This document shows positions 43,237 to 55,165 of a DNA stretch of 64,000 nt, piece by piece. This DNA comes from Neoceratodus forsteri (taxonomy: Eukaryota > Chordata > Ceratodontiformes > Ceratodontidae), in the NCBI GenBank assembly GCA_016271365.2, contig JADMNL010000023.1, forward strand, positions 609,550,001 through 609,614,000, read 5' to 3'. A program made the position numbers and the translations under genes. Numbering within the stretch: the stretch's first letter is position 1; each line of letters begins with the position of its first letter. The notes beneath the pieces were generated by a model. That model ran no database searches. It saw only the letters and a program-made list of their open reading frames with translations, and was not told where the DNA came from.

Positions 43237-44407
43237 GTGGAAGGGACAATACACACCGCCAGGTATGTGCCATTTAAGTTTGAGTTATCTGAGGTAGATG
43301 AAGTACTACTCAAAGGTGGTAGGATTTTGCCTAACAGTTTAAAGAAAGAAATGCTACACAAAATTCATGAAGGACACATGGACATGGAAAAATGTAAACA
43401 CAGAGCCAGGCAGATAGTATACTGGCCAGGAATCTCAAATATATAGAAAACACAGTATTGGCCTGTCAGACATGTCAGAAATACAGGCCCGCTTTACAGA
43501 AGGAACCATTACTCTTTGATGCAGAAAATGCAACTGTATTGGAAAAAGTGGGTGTTGATTTGTTTACCCTAGGAGGCAGAGAGTATCTCGCTGTATTTAA
43601 TGCATTTTCCTGTTACCCTAAAGTTGTTAACTTAAAACAACAACATCAAACCAAGTGATAAAGGAACTGAAAGTAATCTTTGCTAGATTTGGGATACCAT
43701 AGATCCTAAGAACAGACAATGGTGCTCAATTTACAAGTACAGAATTCCAAACCTTTGCACACTCCTATGGCTTCAGTCATGTCACTTCCAGCCTCACCTA
43801 CACTCAAGGAAATGGATTGGCAGAGTCAGCGGTCAAAGTCATAGAGACACCCAAAAAGGCCATGGAGGACAAAATGGACCCTCTATTTCATTATTGAATT
43901 ACAGAGCCACACCACTCAGTATGCCAAGTCCCCAGCAGAACTGCTATTGGGATGCCAGATTTGAACCCATTTGCCTGGCATCTAACTGGAATGTTACACA
44001 AAAATGACACAGCCATGAAAGGGCAAGACAATTTAGGAAACAACATGAACACTTTAACAAAACTGCAAAGGAGCACAGAATGCTACACCGGTGAATATGT
44101 CAGGATAAGAAGTGAAGGATGCTGGGGAGAACTGGCAGTCGTCCAGAGGTCCGTGGCACCAAGATCATACCTAGTACTCACTGGAAGTGGACAGCTGTTA
44201 AGACAGAATAGGAGACACTTAATGCCAGTGCTGGACGGGACAAGCTCCTGCAAAACTAAGGACAGTTCCTATGGAGTCAGAGTGCATTCCTCAAGAACAC
44301 AAAAACAGGCCGGGACAACAGGATGTGGAAAGCAGACAACCTATAATGCAGAATTCTGTCCAAGAACAAAACCTGGCAGCTCCACACTTAGTGACCAGAC
44401 TCTCTAG
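43237..44407 (+). pseudogene. Gypsy integrase, broken
   Basis: HHCC zinc domain: HEGHMDMEKCKHRARQIVYW at about 43,368-43,428 and, after a frame change, CQTCQKYRP near 43,464. DDE core: VGVDLFTLGGREYLAVF at 43,549-43,600 (first D), RTDNGAQF at 43,710-43,733 (second D) and NGLAESAVKVI at about 43,811-43,845 (E). The C-terminal part 43,952-44,407 includes YTGEYVRIRSEGCWGELAVV and a LRQNRRHLMP block typical of the domain after the core. All three catalytic residues survive but in different frames. Confidence 0.83.
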
Positions 44408-44560
44408 GCAAAGTACTAGACAAGAGGGAATCAAGCTGCTACACGTATGCACACGATACTCATACTCTGTGTTTACATTTTTCCATGTCCATGTGTCCCT
44501 ATCCAGCCGAACACACATACCCTAACCATACAGGGCAAAAATATATCTGTGCCAAGCAGT

Positions 44561-46612
44561 TGCCACAACTTTCAATAACTTTTTACCAACTGTACAAAAT
44601 CTCTTTTTCGAACTGTACAAAATCTCTCTAACAAACCTACAAACCTTTTCACCAACACCTAACCCCTGCGCCTGCCCAGCACTTCCCTATGTCACCAAGT
44701 TCTCTTCCATCCTGTCTCCATGACAGATGTCCTAGCCGCCTACATTCCCTTAACCCCAATAAAGGTAAATGCCTATTAGGACTGAACGCAAAACTCCTAT
44801 ACCTATCTGCCCTGCCATTGCAGCCCCCTAGCTGACCTCCTAAACCATTCCTTCTCCTCAGTCCAAATTCCAACAGCATGGAAGGAGGCCATAGTCATTC
44901 CACTGCCAAAGGGTGGCAACTCATCTGAGCCTGGAAACTACCACCCTATCTCCCTACTCCCAATTCTGGCCAAATTACAGAAACACCTAGACCTCTCACA
45001 ACTCACACAGTTCCTTGATACCACCTCCTTTTCACCCTACCAATCAGACTTTCGCAAATCACTCCACCACCACTGCGTTACTAAGACTCACTAACGATAT
45101 TGCCTCAGGCATGGACAAAGGGTTCCTCACCTCGGCTATATTCATTGACCTGGCAAAGGCATTTGATACCGCCTCCCACCCCAAACTCCCTCATAAAACT
45201 ACAGGATGCAGGCCTATCCGATCTAGCCACCAGCTGGTTCCAAGCATACCTATCTGGCAGGAAACAAGCAGTAAAAATTGGCCCACATGTATCCCCCACT
45301 ACCAGTCACCATGGGGTCCTCCAGGTTCTGTCCTGGGTCCCTTCTCTTTCCATATTTCTAAACAACCTCCCATTGGCATGCCTAAAGTCAGCTATACAAA
45401 TGTATGCTGACGATACTGTTCTGTACACATCCGGCCTTTCCAGTGAGGTCTTAAACTCTGCCCTACAGCAGGATTTTAATGCCATGCAAACCTGGCTTAG
45501 CTCTAACTAACTCCTCCTAAATGCAAAGAAAACCGTCTCCTTAACTTTCGGCACGCAGCCTAGACTCTCCCATCTAGCTGCTCCCCACTTCCATACACTA
45601 GATGGTACCACCTTGGAATCATGCACCTCCTTCAGGTACCTGGGTGTATGACTTGATTGCCATTTAGATTTCTCCATCCACATCGACTCCCTTCAGAAAA
45701 ACTATTCCCAAAACTAGGTGCACTATACCGCAACAAAGGTTGCCTACCACCGCCAGCAGGGAGGCTAGTACTCAAATGATTCTCCCAATATTCGATCACG
45801 GAGATGTGGTCTACAGTGCAGTCCTCCCATCCACCCTGGCAAACATGGACCCCCTTTTCATTCTTTCTGTCGGCTCATCCTAGAATGTCCCCACCACCCA
45901 CCACTGACCTGTATAGCGCCTAGATCTCCCTCGCTGCACTCCAGGCGCCAGCTTCATTCGCAAATCTCATAGTGAAGCACTGGTCCAACTCCCTCCCCAC
46001 CTATCTCAGCTCCATCCTGACAGCTCAACCCACCCCGGCCTACTCATTGAGAGGCTCTGACTCAAGACTTCTGCATATCCTTTCATCCACACCTCAAAGG
46101 GCCAATCTGCTTTCAAATATAGACTGCCCAAACTCTGGAATGACCTCCCTGCTGAAATTAGGCAGTCCTCCACCCCAAGGATATTGAAAACTCTCCTTCA
46201 GGCCCACTTCTCAGTCACATGTAACTGCATCCTGCAGCCCACTTCTGTTAGCAAGAGGCTTTGAATGTGCCATAAACTGTAAAATTGTCCAACAACTGAC
46301 TATAATCGCTTGCCTTCACCAATGTGTCACTGTTTATGCACTACTGTTATGACCCCTACTATGTTTTAGCAACTCATGCACTCTGAACTAAACTCGTAAT
46401 TAAATATCAAATGCATAGTCCAGCCTGTAACATTTTCTGGACCTGATGTTTCACCCTTTATTGTACTCATTCTGTACCTGATGTATGCACCATTGCCTAT
46501 GCTCCAATTGTATTGCATGTATGTAACTCCCAGGTCGCATCTGGCATGAGTGGATCCCGCTCCAGTATGCTTATCTGGTAATCTCTTTAAATAAATAAAT
46601 AAATTAAAAATA
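44561..46612 (+). mobile_element. Rex1/jockey-group LINE, plus strand
   Basis: 5'-truncated LINE that follows directly on the Gypsy relic. RT landmarks: LADLLNHSFSSVQIPTAWKE and AIVIPLPKGGNSSEPGNYHP at 44,825-44,945, LRLTNDIASGMDKGFLTSAI and FIDLAKAFDTASHPKLP at 45,082-45,195 (motif A), SVLGP, and MYADDTVLYTSG at 45,400-45,435 with intact catalytic aspartates. The thumb reads LQQDFNAMQTWLSSN and then RYLGV. The 136-codon frame 45,100-45,510 is the best piece. It ends with aatctctttaaataaataaataaat at about 46,585-46,612, an A/T tail of the same type as in the minus-strand LINE at 31,143. Confidence 0.83.
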
Positions 46613-48372
46613 CACAAGGGGCCTCCCAGCTTGCAGGGAGGTCGAGGTTTGAAGGCTAATTAAACAGCCGCAGACTTATTGAAACTTGTTAATAGCCCAC
46701 TGCTAATACCTATCTGTTATATACTTAAAGACAGGTACTCCTATTTACAGTGCATGAATAATATAGCCTACAAGTAGAGGTGATTGTGCATGCCACTAGA
46801 TAAGACACAGCCATAGGATTTCACAATAACCTCAGATTGGTAAGTATGTGCTATTCACTCTTCAGTTGTTTCTTTTTTTAGAAAACAGGGATGTCCCAAG
46901 AGTTAAGAGTTAAGACAGAGATGTTGATGCATGCAGACATACATTCCCTAGTTGAAGCAGGAAGTTCGAGCTGGAGACTACATGAGATGCAGGCTGAAAA
47001 GACTATCTTATGCTAAATGGCTTCTGATTAATCTTGTACACCACTATTATTATAATAAAGATGACTACTATGTTTTAGCAAGTCTGGGTGCCTGAATTAC
47101 AAACAAGACATATGATGCAGACAGAACTTGAGCACCTTTTTGGACTAATATCTTCTTTAGCCCCCAAGCAGATCTCCATCTTTTTCTCTCATACACATCA
47201 AAGTAGGCTTTACCACTCCAAATCACTTCATACAGCCTCTCACAGCTATGGTTACAGAATCTTACAGCACTCTCACTGCTAAGGTGGAAAGATCTTGCAG
47301 CCTCTCTCAAAATTGCAGGCAGGATTTCTTGCAGCTCTCTCACTGCTGAAGTTGAATCAGGATTCTTCAGAAATCTTTCCAAATATGGAAAGGCAAATGC
47401 TGGCCCTGGGGATAAGTTACTGGCAATCCACAGCCTGGCCACTCCAAGTCCTTTCAGCCACATTTCTCAGCAAGGGCCAGAGAACCCTTCCCTGTGGAGG
47501 GGCTTATGTCAAACTGAACTCAGAATCAAAAGTCTCAGATTTTGGGAGTCTCTGGCATCTCCAGATTGACTGAATCCTTGTCTGCTTGAAAAATGAATAT
47601 TCATCAGGCTCCCTCGATGCCTGATTGGTTAGGTAAATGGGTGCCAAACACTGTACATGCTTTCCCCCACAAAGCCTCTGAACAGTCTCACAACTCTCAC
47701 AGCAACAATCCTGATTTCCCAATTGGCTGACCAAAGGTAAAGGCTGCAAACATATGGCTGCTGTGCAAGCAGTCTAACTACAGTCCATATAATGTCCTGC
47801 TTAAATGTTCTGATGCAGCTAGAAGAATTGCTTTTATTAAATAGAAGCCCCACAGTTCTAAAGTAGCCCTTCTGCCCTATTGACTGGCTACAGAGTTAAA
47901 ATTCTAGTTCAGTCCCCATCCTGTCGCTGCTGCTGAAATTTAGTGTCCCATTGCAGCAGGCAGGCTTACTCATTAATATTCATGAGGCTGGGGCTGCAGC
48001 TTATTGGTGCCCTCAATTGAAAATGTAAAGAGGCTGCTCTGGCACCTCACTCAGGTCTTCAGTCCCCAATTAAGTGAATTTTGGTACCAGGACCAGCATA
48101 CAGGGATCAGGGATCTTGTTTTTAAGGTGGTTAGAAAATGGATGTGTGGGCCACCTGCTTGCACATTTGTGCTGCGGCTTGGCATGGTGGCTCATAATTT
48201 GGCTCCTCAGCCCAATTCTGGACTGCAATCAATTGCATGGGGCCTGGATGGAGGATTCAGGGGCACTATGGACTCGAGTCAGGATGGCAGTGCAGGCAGA
48301 GAGAGAATGAAGCAATCGGGGATCAGGAGGCAGGAATGGGAGGCAGACTAGGTAAGTCCCCACAGGGGTTAT
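46613..48372. other. Unclassified stretch with one long minus frame
   Basis: No recognised element. Around 47,050 there is aataaa (tattataataaagatgact), so 46,620-47,100 was considered as a Gypsy LTR but no second copy exists in the window. A minus-strand frame of 131 codons (47,068-47,463) overlaps a plus frame of 92 codons and shows no domain I know. Confidence 0.4.
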
Positions 48373-48535
48373 AGAAAGAAGCAGTGTATCTTAACAGTTA
48401 GAGTTCAGAACACTGAAGCAGGAGATTCAGGTTCAAATCCCATCAGAACCAGTCAGTCATTGTATGAATTTGAGCAAGTCCTCTAACCCTTCCCCATTCT
48501 TCAATCCACCTGCTATAGCTGAATAGGAACAGAAT
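48373..48535 (+). mobile_element. MIR-like tRNA-derived SINE
   Basis: tRNA-like head with A-box-like tatcttaacagttagag (48,387-48,403) and B box aggttcaaatccc (48,429-48,441); the MIR-type core is degraded but present as atgaatttgagcaagtcctc. Right edge approximate. Confidence 0.75.
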
Positions 48536-48559
48536 CTCTCTAAGCATGTCTCTTTGATA

Positions 48560-48740
48560 CCTTTACTGTTTTATTTAAATTTATTTATCCAGGCAAGCCA
48601 ACCTGAGATACAGTATCTCAAGTTTGGTAGTGCCATGAGTTTACCCCTTTACACTAGACAGACCAAAGCACTGAAAGAGTCAATGATGTGCTCAAGGTCA
48701 CACAGGTGTAGTTGCAGTCAGGTATTCAATATTTCATAGG
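48560..48740 (-). mobile_element. MIR-like SINE fragment, minus strand
   Basis: Contains gatgtgctcaaggtcacaca (48,687-48,706), which reverse-complements to the MIR-type core (tgtgtgaccttgagcacatc). No tRNA boxes are clear. Confidence 0.5.
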
Positions 48741-48754
48741 TTAATTACAAGCCC

Positions 48755-50690
48755 AATAGGCAATCTGCCATTTATGGTTGCCTTTACTCAAAGGTTGTAT
48801 CCCATCAAGTTATTTTGCTAAACACTATGATTTGAATAAATCCATGCTAATGCACCCCACCACTTTAGTTGGTAGGCTGTTCCATATTGTAACACTGAGT
48901 GATCCACATACCTCATTTTTTTTGTTCTATATATTTCCCTCTTTAACTGAAGGTCATGTGCTCTTGTAGTATATTGTGAAACTTTTAGAGCTAATCCTAG
49001 TATGTCCCATAAGTTATAAAATGTCTAGTAGACTGGACATAATTCCTTTTAATCTTGTGTATTCTAATGAATACAGGTGTGTAGATTACGCCTTTCCCCA
49101 GAAGAATATTTGTTTTGCCCTGTAACCATCTTTGTTGTTCTTCTTTGCACTCCCTCAAGCATTCAATTCCTCTTTTAGTGTCCAAAGCTAGCTACAGTAC
49201 TCCATATCTGGACTCACATAGTCATACAGGGGTATCAACACCCTCTTATCCATCTTGTCATATGTCTCCAATACAGCCTAAGATTCTTTAACATTTTTGC
49301 TTTCTCAATACAGTGTTTATCAAAATGTAGGTCTTTACCATAATTTCTAGGTTCCATTTAGATTTTACTTCAAGTTCTGATAGTATAAATTTAGTCTTTA
49401 TGTTAGTTTTCCCCAACTGCATTACAGCACATTTCCCCATTAAACTTCAGTTTATATTCAGAGCCTTCTTTCCAAATTTGCAGTCTTACTGTAAATTTGC
49501 TATTGCCTCTCTCAGAATTCACTACAGAACCCAACTTACAGTCATTAGCAAATTCGGAGAGCCAAATACCTTATTGCATTTCACGGATGACACAGAGATG
49601 TTGAATGGCATTGGTCCTACAACTGACCCCTGAGGCACTGCACTTGACAATTTGACAATCTGAGTAATAATCTTTCATTGACACCTTCTGCTTTCTGTCC
49701 CTTAGCCATGATTTCATTCAACTAACTAATCTTCCACGAGGCCCATTTTGTTTTGTAGTGTGATAATCAGTTCTAAGTGTGGCATGGTGTCAAAGGCCTT
49801 ACTATAGTCATGGAACACTATATCCACAGGTTTAGTCATATCCACAGCCTTACTCACATTATAAAAAAAGCTAATTAGATTTGTTTGAAACAATCTTCCA
49901 TTAGTAAATCTGTGTTGTGTCAAGTCCAGAAGGTCTCTACCTTGGATATAGTTCTCCAGCTCACCTTTAATTATGCCCTCTAGGACCTTCCCAAATACTG
50001 AAGTCAAACTAACAAGTCTATTGTTCCTTTAATCTGTTCTGGGTCCCTTCTTAAACAATGGGGTAACAATGGCCTCCCTCTAACAATTTACTACCTCACC
50101 ACTATCAGAGCATATTAAAATATTGCAGCAACGGTTTAACTAGCACCCATCTAGGGCCTTAATCATTTTGAGTGTATTCCATTGGGGCCAAGAACTTTAT
50201 ATGGATTACTTTTCACAAACCTTTCTTTTTTTTATGTCTCACATAAAATTATATATGTGCTATTTGCAAACTTTTTACAGATATTTTCTGGAAATCCTTA
50301 GTTCTGAAAACACTACAAAAAGCTGTTATGTATTTTAACCATCTGTTTCTCTTCATTGACTGTATTCCATTTGTCAACAATTAGTGGATCCACCTGGGAC
50401 TTCATGTTCCTTTTATTATTTATGTGTCTGTAAAATGATTTAAAATTGTCTTTCACTCAGTGACTAATTCTAACTCCTGTTCTGTCTTTGCCATTCTTAG
50501 GTGTTGTTTACATAAATTAACTTCGTTTTTATATGCTTTCTGAGCTTGTCATGTATTAGTTTTGATGGCTTTTTGTATGCCTTTCTCCTTTTATTTATTT
50601 GCTTTTTTATGTTTTGTTTAGCCAAGCTAGTACCCTGCTATTTTTGTTATATTTAATTTTTTCCAGTACATATTTAGTCACGAACTCCAC
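48755..50690 (-). mobile_element. Older CR1/L3-like LINE (copy K), minus strand
   Basis: Diverged LINE of the same kind as copy D. The best frame (49,726-50,007) encodes MTSVFGKVLEGIIKGELENY, LTQHRFTNGRLFQTNLISFF and VFHDYSKAFDTMPHLELI: the RT fingers-to-motif-A region. In the same orientation, text near 49,630 gives a VGPMPFNISV-type block. The thumb/C-terminal region lies towards 48,800, and the linker before the RT towards 50,600. No catalytic motif C survives in readable form. AT-rich throughout. Confidence 0.78.
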
Positions 50691-50779
50691 TAGCTATATA
50701 TACTGTATATATTTGAAACTGAGTTTTCTCTACATTTTGGTTCAAAGCTTGTGCAATTGATACTTGACTATGATGGTTT

Positions 50780-51030
50780 AGGAACAGCTCCCTACATCAG
50801 AATAGTTCTGTCTAGCCAGCACAGCGGTTTGGCAGGCTGGGCACTGGTTGCCTAACCCTCACTTCACACCAGTGACCGAGGTTCAGGAACAGACAAGAGT
50901 TGCTTGAAGGCTGGCCAGTGGAGGGAGAAGTGACCATCTCTAGGACAGCTCTCCTCCCTTGGGACTGCCTCCTGGAGGAATCCTGGTGGCTGTGACCTTA
51001 GACTACAGAAAGGGACACAATTCCTGGACA
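50780..51030 (+). mobile_element. tRNA-headed SINE, copy 1 of a pair
   Basis: A tRNA-like head (agccagcacagcggtttggc; ctgggcactggttgcctaac; caccagtgaccgaggttcag) is followed by a body gacaagagttgcttgaaggc, gggagaagtgaccatctcta, ggacagctctcctcccttgg. The same order of elements recurs at 51,240-51,470, and part of the body near 57,165-57,240. B box is degenerate. Confidence 0.6.
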
Positions 51031-51239
51031 ATGAGTCATCTCCATAAAGGTGGAGCTTGTACATTGCAATACTGCACATGTGTGAGCCCAAGGAGAATAT
51101 GGATTAGAAAAACTGTAACTAAAGCACAATGACAGCCAAGGTCCCTCACAAGCCCTGCACCAACTCCACTGGGCACCTACAGGATTGTGTGGCAGAGAAC
51201 ACCAGCAGAGCTAAATAAGCCCTAGGGAAGTCAGATAAC

Positions 51240-51470
51240 ATGGTCAGTTGTGCTGGTCTGGTGGTGCTGAGGTTGAGGCACTGGGCCCATACTTCATGCC
51301 ACACCAGTGACCCGGGTTCGGGAGTGGACTTGGGTTGTCGGGGTTGGCAGGGAAGGAAAGGATCAAGCATCCAGAGAACAGCTCTCCTTTCCTGGAAGGA
51401 GGGGGATGAAGGTCTCATCATCTGGCAACCCCTAGTGACAGCTGGAGGTCTTGCAGCAGTCGGGTCCAGG
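51240..51470 (+). mobile_element. tRNA-headed SINE, copy 2 of a pair
   Basis: Matches copy 1: ttgaggcactgggcccatac, caccagtgacccgggttcgg (B box gggttcggga, 51,313-51,322), then gacttgggttgtcggggttg and gagaacagctctcctttcct. Better preserved than copy 1. Open frames on both strands over it have no meaning as protein. Confidence 0.65.
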
Positions 51471-52204
51471 CTGATGCAGGGTGCATGTCACAGTGGCATT
51501 CCTGTGGGCTTGAGGCGGGAATAGTCATGCAGTGCACTGGGCATCGGGGAAGATAAAGAAAAAACCCTTCCCATTGGTAGGCGAAGGTGGGTCTAGGCCT
51601 ATGACACCACGTCAATTCCGTGTTCAGAAGCTCTCCTGGCTCTCCTCCCATCCATCCCCACCAGACACTATACATACAGTGCTGGTGAAGTGGTAGTCCT
51701 TGCTCCCAGGGACCCGGATCTGGGGGGTTTGGGCAATGATGGGGAGAGGCTTGCAGCCCAGGAGTAACAGAGGACTTCAAGAGGATGGGATAAGCTGGAA
51801 CTGTAAGACCACACTGGTGAGAGTCCAATGAGGTAATGGCACAGTAAATAAAATCTACAACAACAAAAACATGGTCAGTTGCAGGGACTGGAGAGAAACA
51901 AAGGATTTAAAAAAAGAAGAATGGTTCTGTCTGAGGCCACATCTTCAAACACAGGCCATTGAAATCACCATCTACTGAGCAGGATGCCAATGCTGCTATG
52001 AACCCCTGCTGTTTTATACCTATATTCACTATCGTATAATGGATATCATATTCAGAAGGAGCAGCACAGTTCTTTACTAGCCAGGTATTCTGCCATTATG
52101 GTATTATGATTGTTGTCAGAAAGAACCAACCTAATCAGCTCTTCAATAATGTGGACAGGTTTGTGATGAGATTGGTTGATTCCTTCTGAACAAAATGTCT
52201 TCTA
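51471..52204. other. Unclassified stretch
   Basis: GC-rich to 51,840, then AT-richer. A 136-codon minus frame (51,418-51,828) rich in P, H and C is probably a composition effect. Nothing else supported. Confidence 0.4.
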
Positions 52205-53738
52205 TTCATACTGGGATATCCTCAAGTGGCCTATTATTAGCCAGCAGTGCCAACTTTTTGATGGGCAGTTGCACTCAGCCCACATGGATTGAGTCTGAAC
52301 TGGAGTTAGTGGATAGTATCCACTGGGTGGTTTCTGGTCTGCACCCCAGTTACGCTTTATTGAATACCTGACTAACTTGCTTCTTTTAGAGTGCTGAAGG
52401 ATGCTCTGTCTAATTTTTGTGTAGCTCTTTGGGTGTTCATTCAGGAGGTGATTTTTCCTCTGCCATGAAAAAAGCAATTGTGATGCACCCCATTAAGAAA
52501 CCATCTTTGGACCCTGATGATTTCTCAAACTAGAAGCCTGAATCAAACCTTCCTTTGTAGGGAAGTTGGTCAAGAAAGTGGTGGCAGAGCAGCTGTAACA
52601 ACACCAGGAGAAATTATGACATCTATGAGCATTTCCAGTCCAGATTCTGATCACATCATAGTACAGAGATGGCCTTAGTCAAGATACACCATGATCTACT
52701 CCTGGCAAGGGATAGTGGGTGGTGTTCCATCCTTGTCCTGCTTTACCTGTCCTTGGCTTTTGACATGGTGGACCACGGAGTGCTATTGGTTTGTCTGAGA
52801 CATTATTTAGGACCCACGAGTACAGTGTTGCAGTGGTTCTAGTCCCAGCTTATCGGGCAGGGTGCAGCAGGTGGCATTTGGCTCTTCCATCTTAAGCGTT
52901 GCTGTGCTCTGTTGTGGTGTGCCTCAGGGGTCGATTTTGCTCCCATGTTGTTCTACATGTTGCCACTGGGGAGATCATTAGACACTATGGTTGGGTTTTG
53001 ATTGCTTTACTGTTGAGACCCAGCTATATGTGTCTTGTACTCTGATGATGATGACATGGCTGTTATGGAACTGAATGAGTGCCTTAGGGAAATTCAGGAT
53101 GGCAGTCACCTGGCTCAGATAGAATCCAATGAAGATGGAGGTGTTTCTGCTTAAGTCTGGTCAGCCTGCTTCAACGATGATGAGTGGTGGCACTGCCCTT
53201 TCTTCCTAGAATGGCGTAGCACTTGGACCAATATATAGTGTGATGAATTTGGGGTCATTTTGGACTCCAAGCTGACTTTAGAATGTCAGCTCTCAGCTGT
53301 TGTCTGCAGTGGCTTTTACCACCTCTGGAACATCTACAGGTCAAACCCTGTATGGAACTGACTGATCTGGTGACCCTGGTACATGCCCCAGTTAGGGCTA
53401 GACTAGATTGTTGTAATTCTCTGTACCTTGGGTTATCCACAAAGTTGTTGGGTCACTTGCAGCTGGTCCAGAATGTGGCAGCCTGGCTGGTTACTGGGAC
53501 TTCTCAGTTCAAGCATATCAAACTGGTTCTTTTTGTTCTTCACTGGTTGCCAGTGCGGTGGTGCATCAACATCAAGGTGTGCTTGTTAACTTATGAGGCC
53601 CAGCATGGTCTGGGTCTAGGCTACCTGAAAGACCTCCTGACTCCTTAAACTCCTGGCAACTCCCTCTCTGGTGTGCAGAGGTGAACCTCTTGCTAATACC
53701 TAAATCTCATCTCATGTTCTCAGGAGATAGGGGACTAT
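52205..53738 (+). mobile_element. L2-like LINE, RT part, split by a foldback element
   Basis: Degenerate L2-type RT. Readable pieces: KKPSLDPDDFSN at 52,497-52,530, LALVKIHHDLLLARDSG near 52,675-52,710, LSLAFDMVDHGVLLV (motif A) at about 52,747-52,795, a SDDDDMAV region in place of the YADD block near 53,040-53,060, DEFGVILDSKLTLECQLSA at about 53,244-53,297, and LLGHLQLVQNVAAWLVTGTS and LHWLPVRWCINIKVCLLTYE at 53,440-53,600. The copy at 1-1,128 shows the same blocks. It breaks at about 53,738 and its 3' end resumes at 55,166. Confidence 0.8.
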
Positions 53739-55165
53739 ATTCTCAAAGGCCATACTAGCCATGCCAACAGCAGCCTGTACCATTTGCTGGTGCACCAGAG
53801 ACCCTGAACCCAATTTTCTATCAGGTAGGGTTTCAGTGGCAAAGTCCTACATCTTGCCACGAAGGTAGCCCTATGCCAAAGAGACAATGCACCCTAGAGA
53901 TTTGCCTCAAACTGCGGGTGCTGTCAGGTGGCAATAAGGGCAGGCAAGAACAAAATAGTGAGTTGCCCCAATCCCCTTTTAATAAAAGTAACACATCCCT
54001 GGTGTTCTAGTGGACCCCTCTCTAACCCTGATTTCCTTTAATGAATTATCTATCATTCCTTGGTGGTCTAGTAGACTCCCTCCTATCCATGATCACCACT
54101 TTATAAAACATCTATCATTCCCTCATTGTCTAGCAGACCTCACTCCCAATCCTGATCACCCTTAATAAAGCAACTATCATTCCATGATCATCTAGTGAAC
54201 CACCCTCCCTATCACCGATCTCCCCATAATAAAACATGTATTGTTCCCTGGTGGTCTAGTGGACCCCCATCTCTGATCTGCCTGTATAGTAAACACATAA
54301 CTTTCCCAGGTCATCTAGTGGACCCCACCCCAGCAGAGGTTTCACACCACCCTGCTCTCCCATCCCTCCCCAAGTCAGCGACCACCTCAGCTCTGCTCTC
54401 CACCATGGCCAGCTGTCAACTGAGCTGTCAGTGAGCACATACTGTAACAGCTGACTGTATAGTATGCACTCATTGACAGCTCAGTTGGTGGTCAGCCATG
54501 GTGGGAGAGGCTGTGCTGGTCATCAGCAAGAGTGTTGGGATGGGGGCAGGAGTAGTGACACTGCATGCTGGGATGGGAAGTCCACTAGACCACATTTGAA
54601 AGTTATGTGTTTTATTATACAGACAGATTAGGATGGTGGTCCGCTAGACCACTAGGGAATGTTATACATTTTATTAAGGGAGATTGGGGATATGGGATGG
54701 GGTCTGCTAGACCACCAGGAAATGATCAATGTTTTATTAAGGGAGATCAGGATGTGCAGGGGTCCGCTAGGACCACCAGGGAATGATATATGTGAATGTC
54801 AAGGGAGTCTCACCACACACATGGGGCAGAGATGGAGAAAGGTCTCTAGCCTCCCAGAGGACACACTTCTAAGTACCCTTAGACCAGCCCTGTCTGATGT
54901 AAAAGTACTTATAAATTTGCCCTCTGGGAGGTTTAGAGAATCCTGAATCAGGGGATATGGCAGCGTGAATCTGCTGCAATCCTCCTCGCCATGCCATAGC
55001 CTATTTTGTGCCATAAGGATGGCATAAGCCCTCTTTGGTGCACACAGCCTGCTTTTGATGGAGGCTACTTTGAGAATTGCTCCCAGTGCATGTTTGGCTC
55101 AAGCTGTACCTTGTGCCATTCCTTGTCAGCCAAAGCCCTTGTGCCATTCAGGAGGCTTTGAGAAT
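53739..55165. mobile_element. Foldback element with tandem ~61-bp repeats in its arms
   Basis: Sequence of 1.43 kb sitting inside an L2-like LINE. The ends are inverted: attctcaaag at 53,739-53,748 and ctttgagaat at 55,156-55,165 (a second copy of that end lies at 55,068-55,077). The middle is a hairpin: ccaccatggccagctgtcaa ... gcacatact (to 54,443) pairs with agtatgcactcattgacagc (from 54,461), leaving a 17-bp loop; the midpoint of the outer ends is also 54,452. The left arm has six units marked by ctag(t/c)(g/a)ga at 54,007, 54,068, 54,130, 54,192, 54,256 and 54,315 (periods 59-64 bp), each with cattcc(c/t)tggt-like and taataaaa-like words. The right arm has inverted units at 54,585, 54,644, 54,707 and 54,767. 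No transposase seen. Confidence 0.72.

Larger units (their letters stand above)
41150..44560 (+). mobile_element. Ty3/Gypsy LTR retrotransposon internal region, decayed
   Basis: The usual Gypsy order is present: gag zinc knuckle, protease, reverse transcriptase, RNase H, integrase. It reads most like the Mag/SURL side of Ty3/Gypsy (knuckle text CKACGKHNHFARCC), but that is inference. Each domain is in a separate frame with stops between. I could not find flanking LTRs, a primer-binding site or a clear polypurine tract; the 3' side is overrun by a LINE from about 44,561. Part-by-part calls follow in separate entries. Confidence 0.87.

Noticed and set aside
46620..47100. Candidate Gypsy LTR with aataaa near 47,055
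   Set aside because: No second copy upstream of 41,150 and no TG...CA edges that I can defend.
49565..49625. Plus-strand text FTDDTEMLN resembling an RT catalytic motif
   Set aside because: The surrounding LINE is clearly on the minus strand, and no other RT blocks are present on the plus strand.
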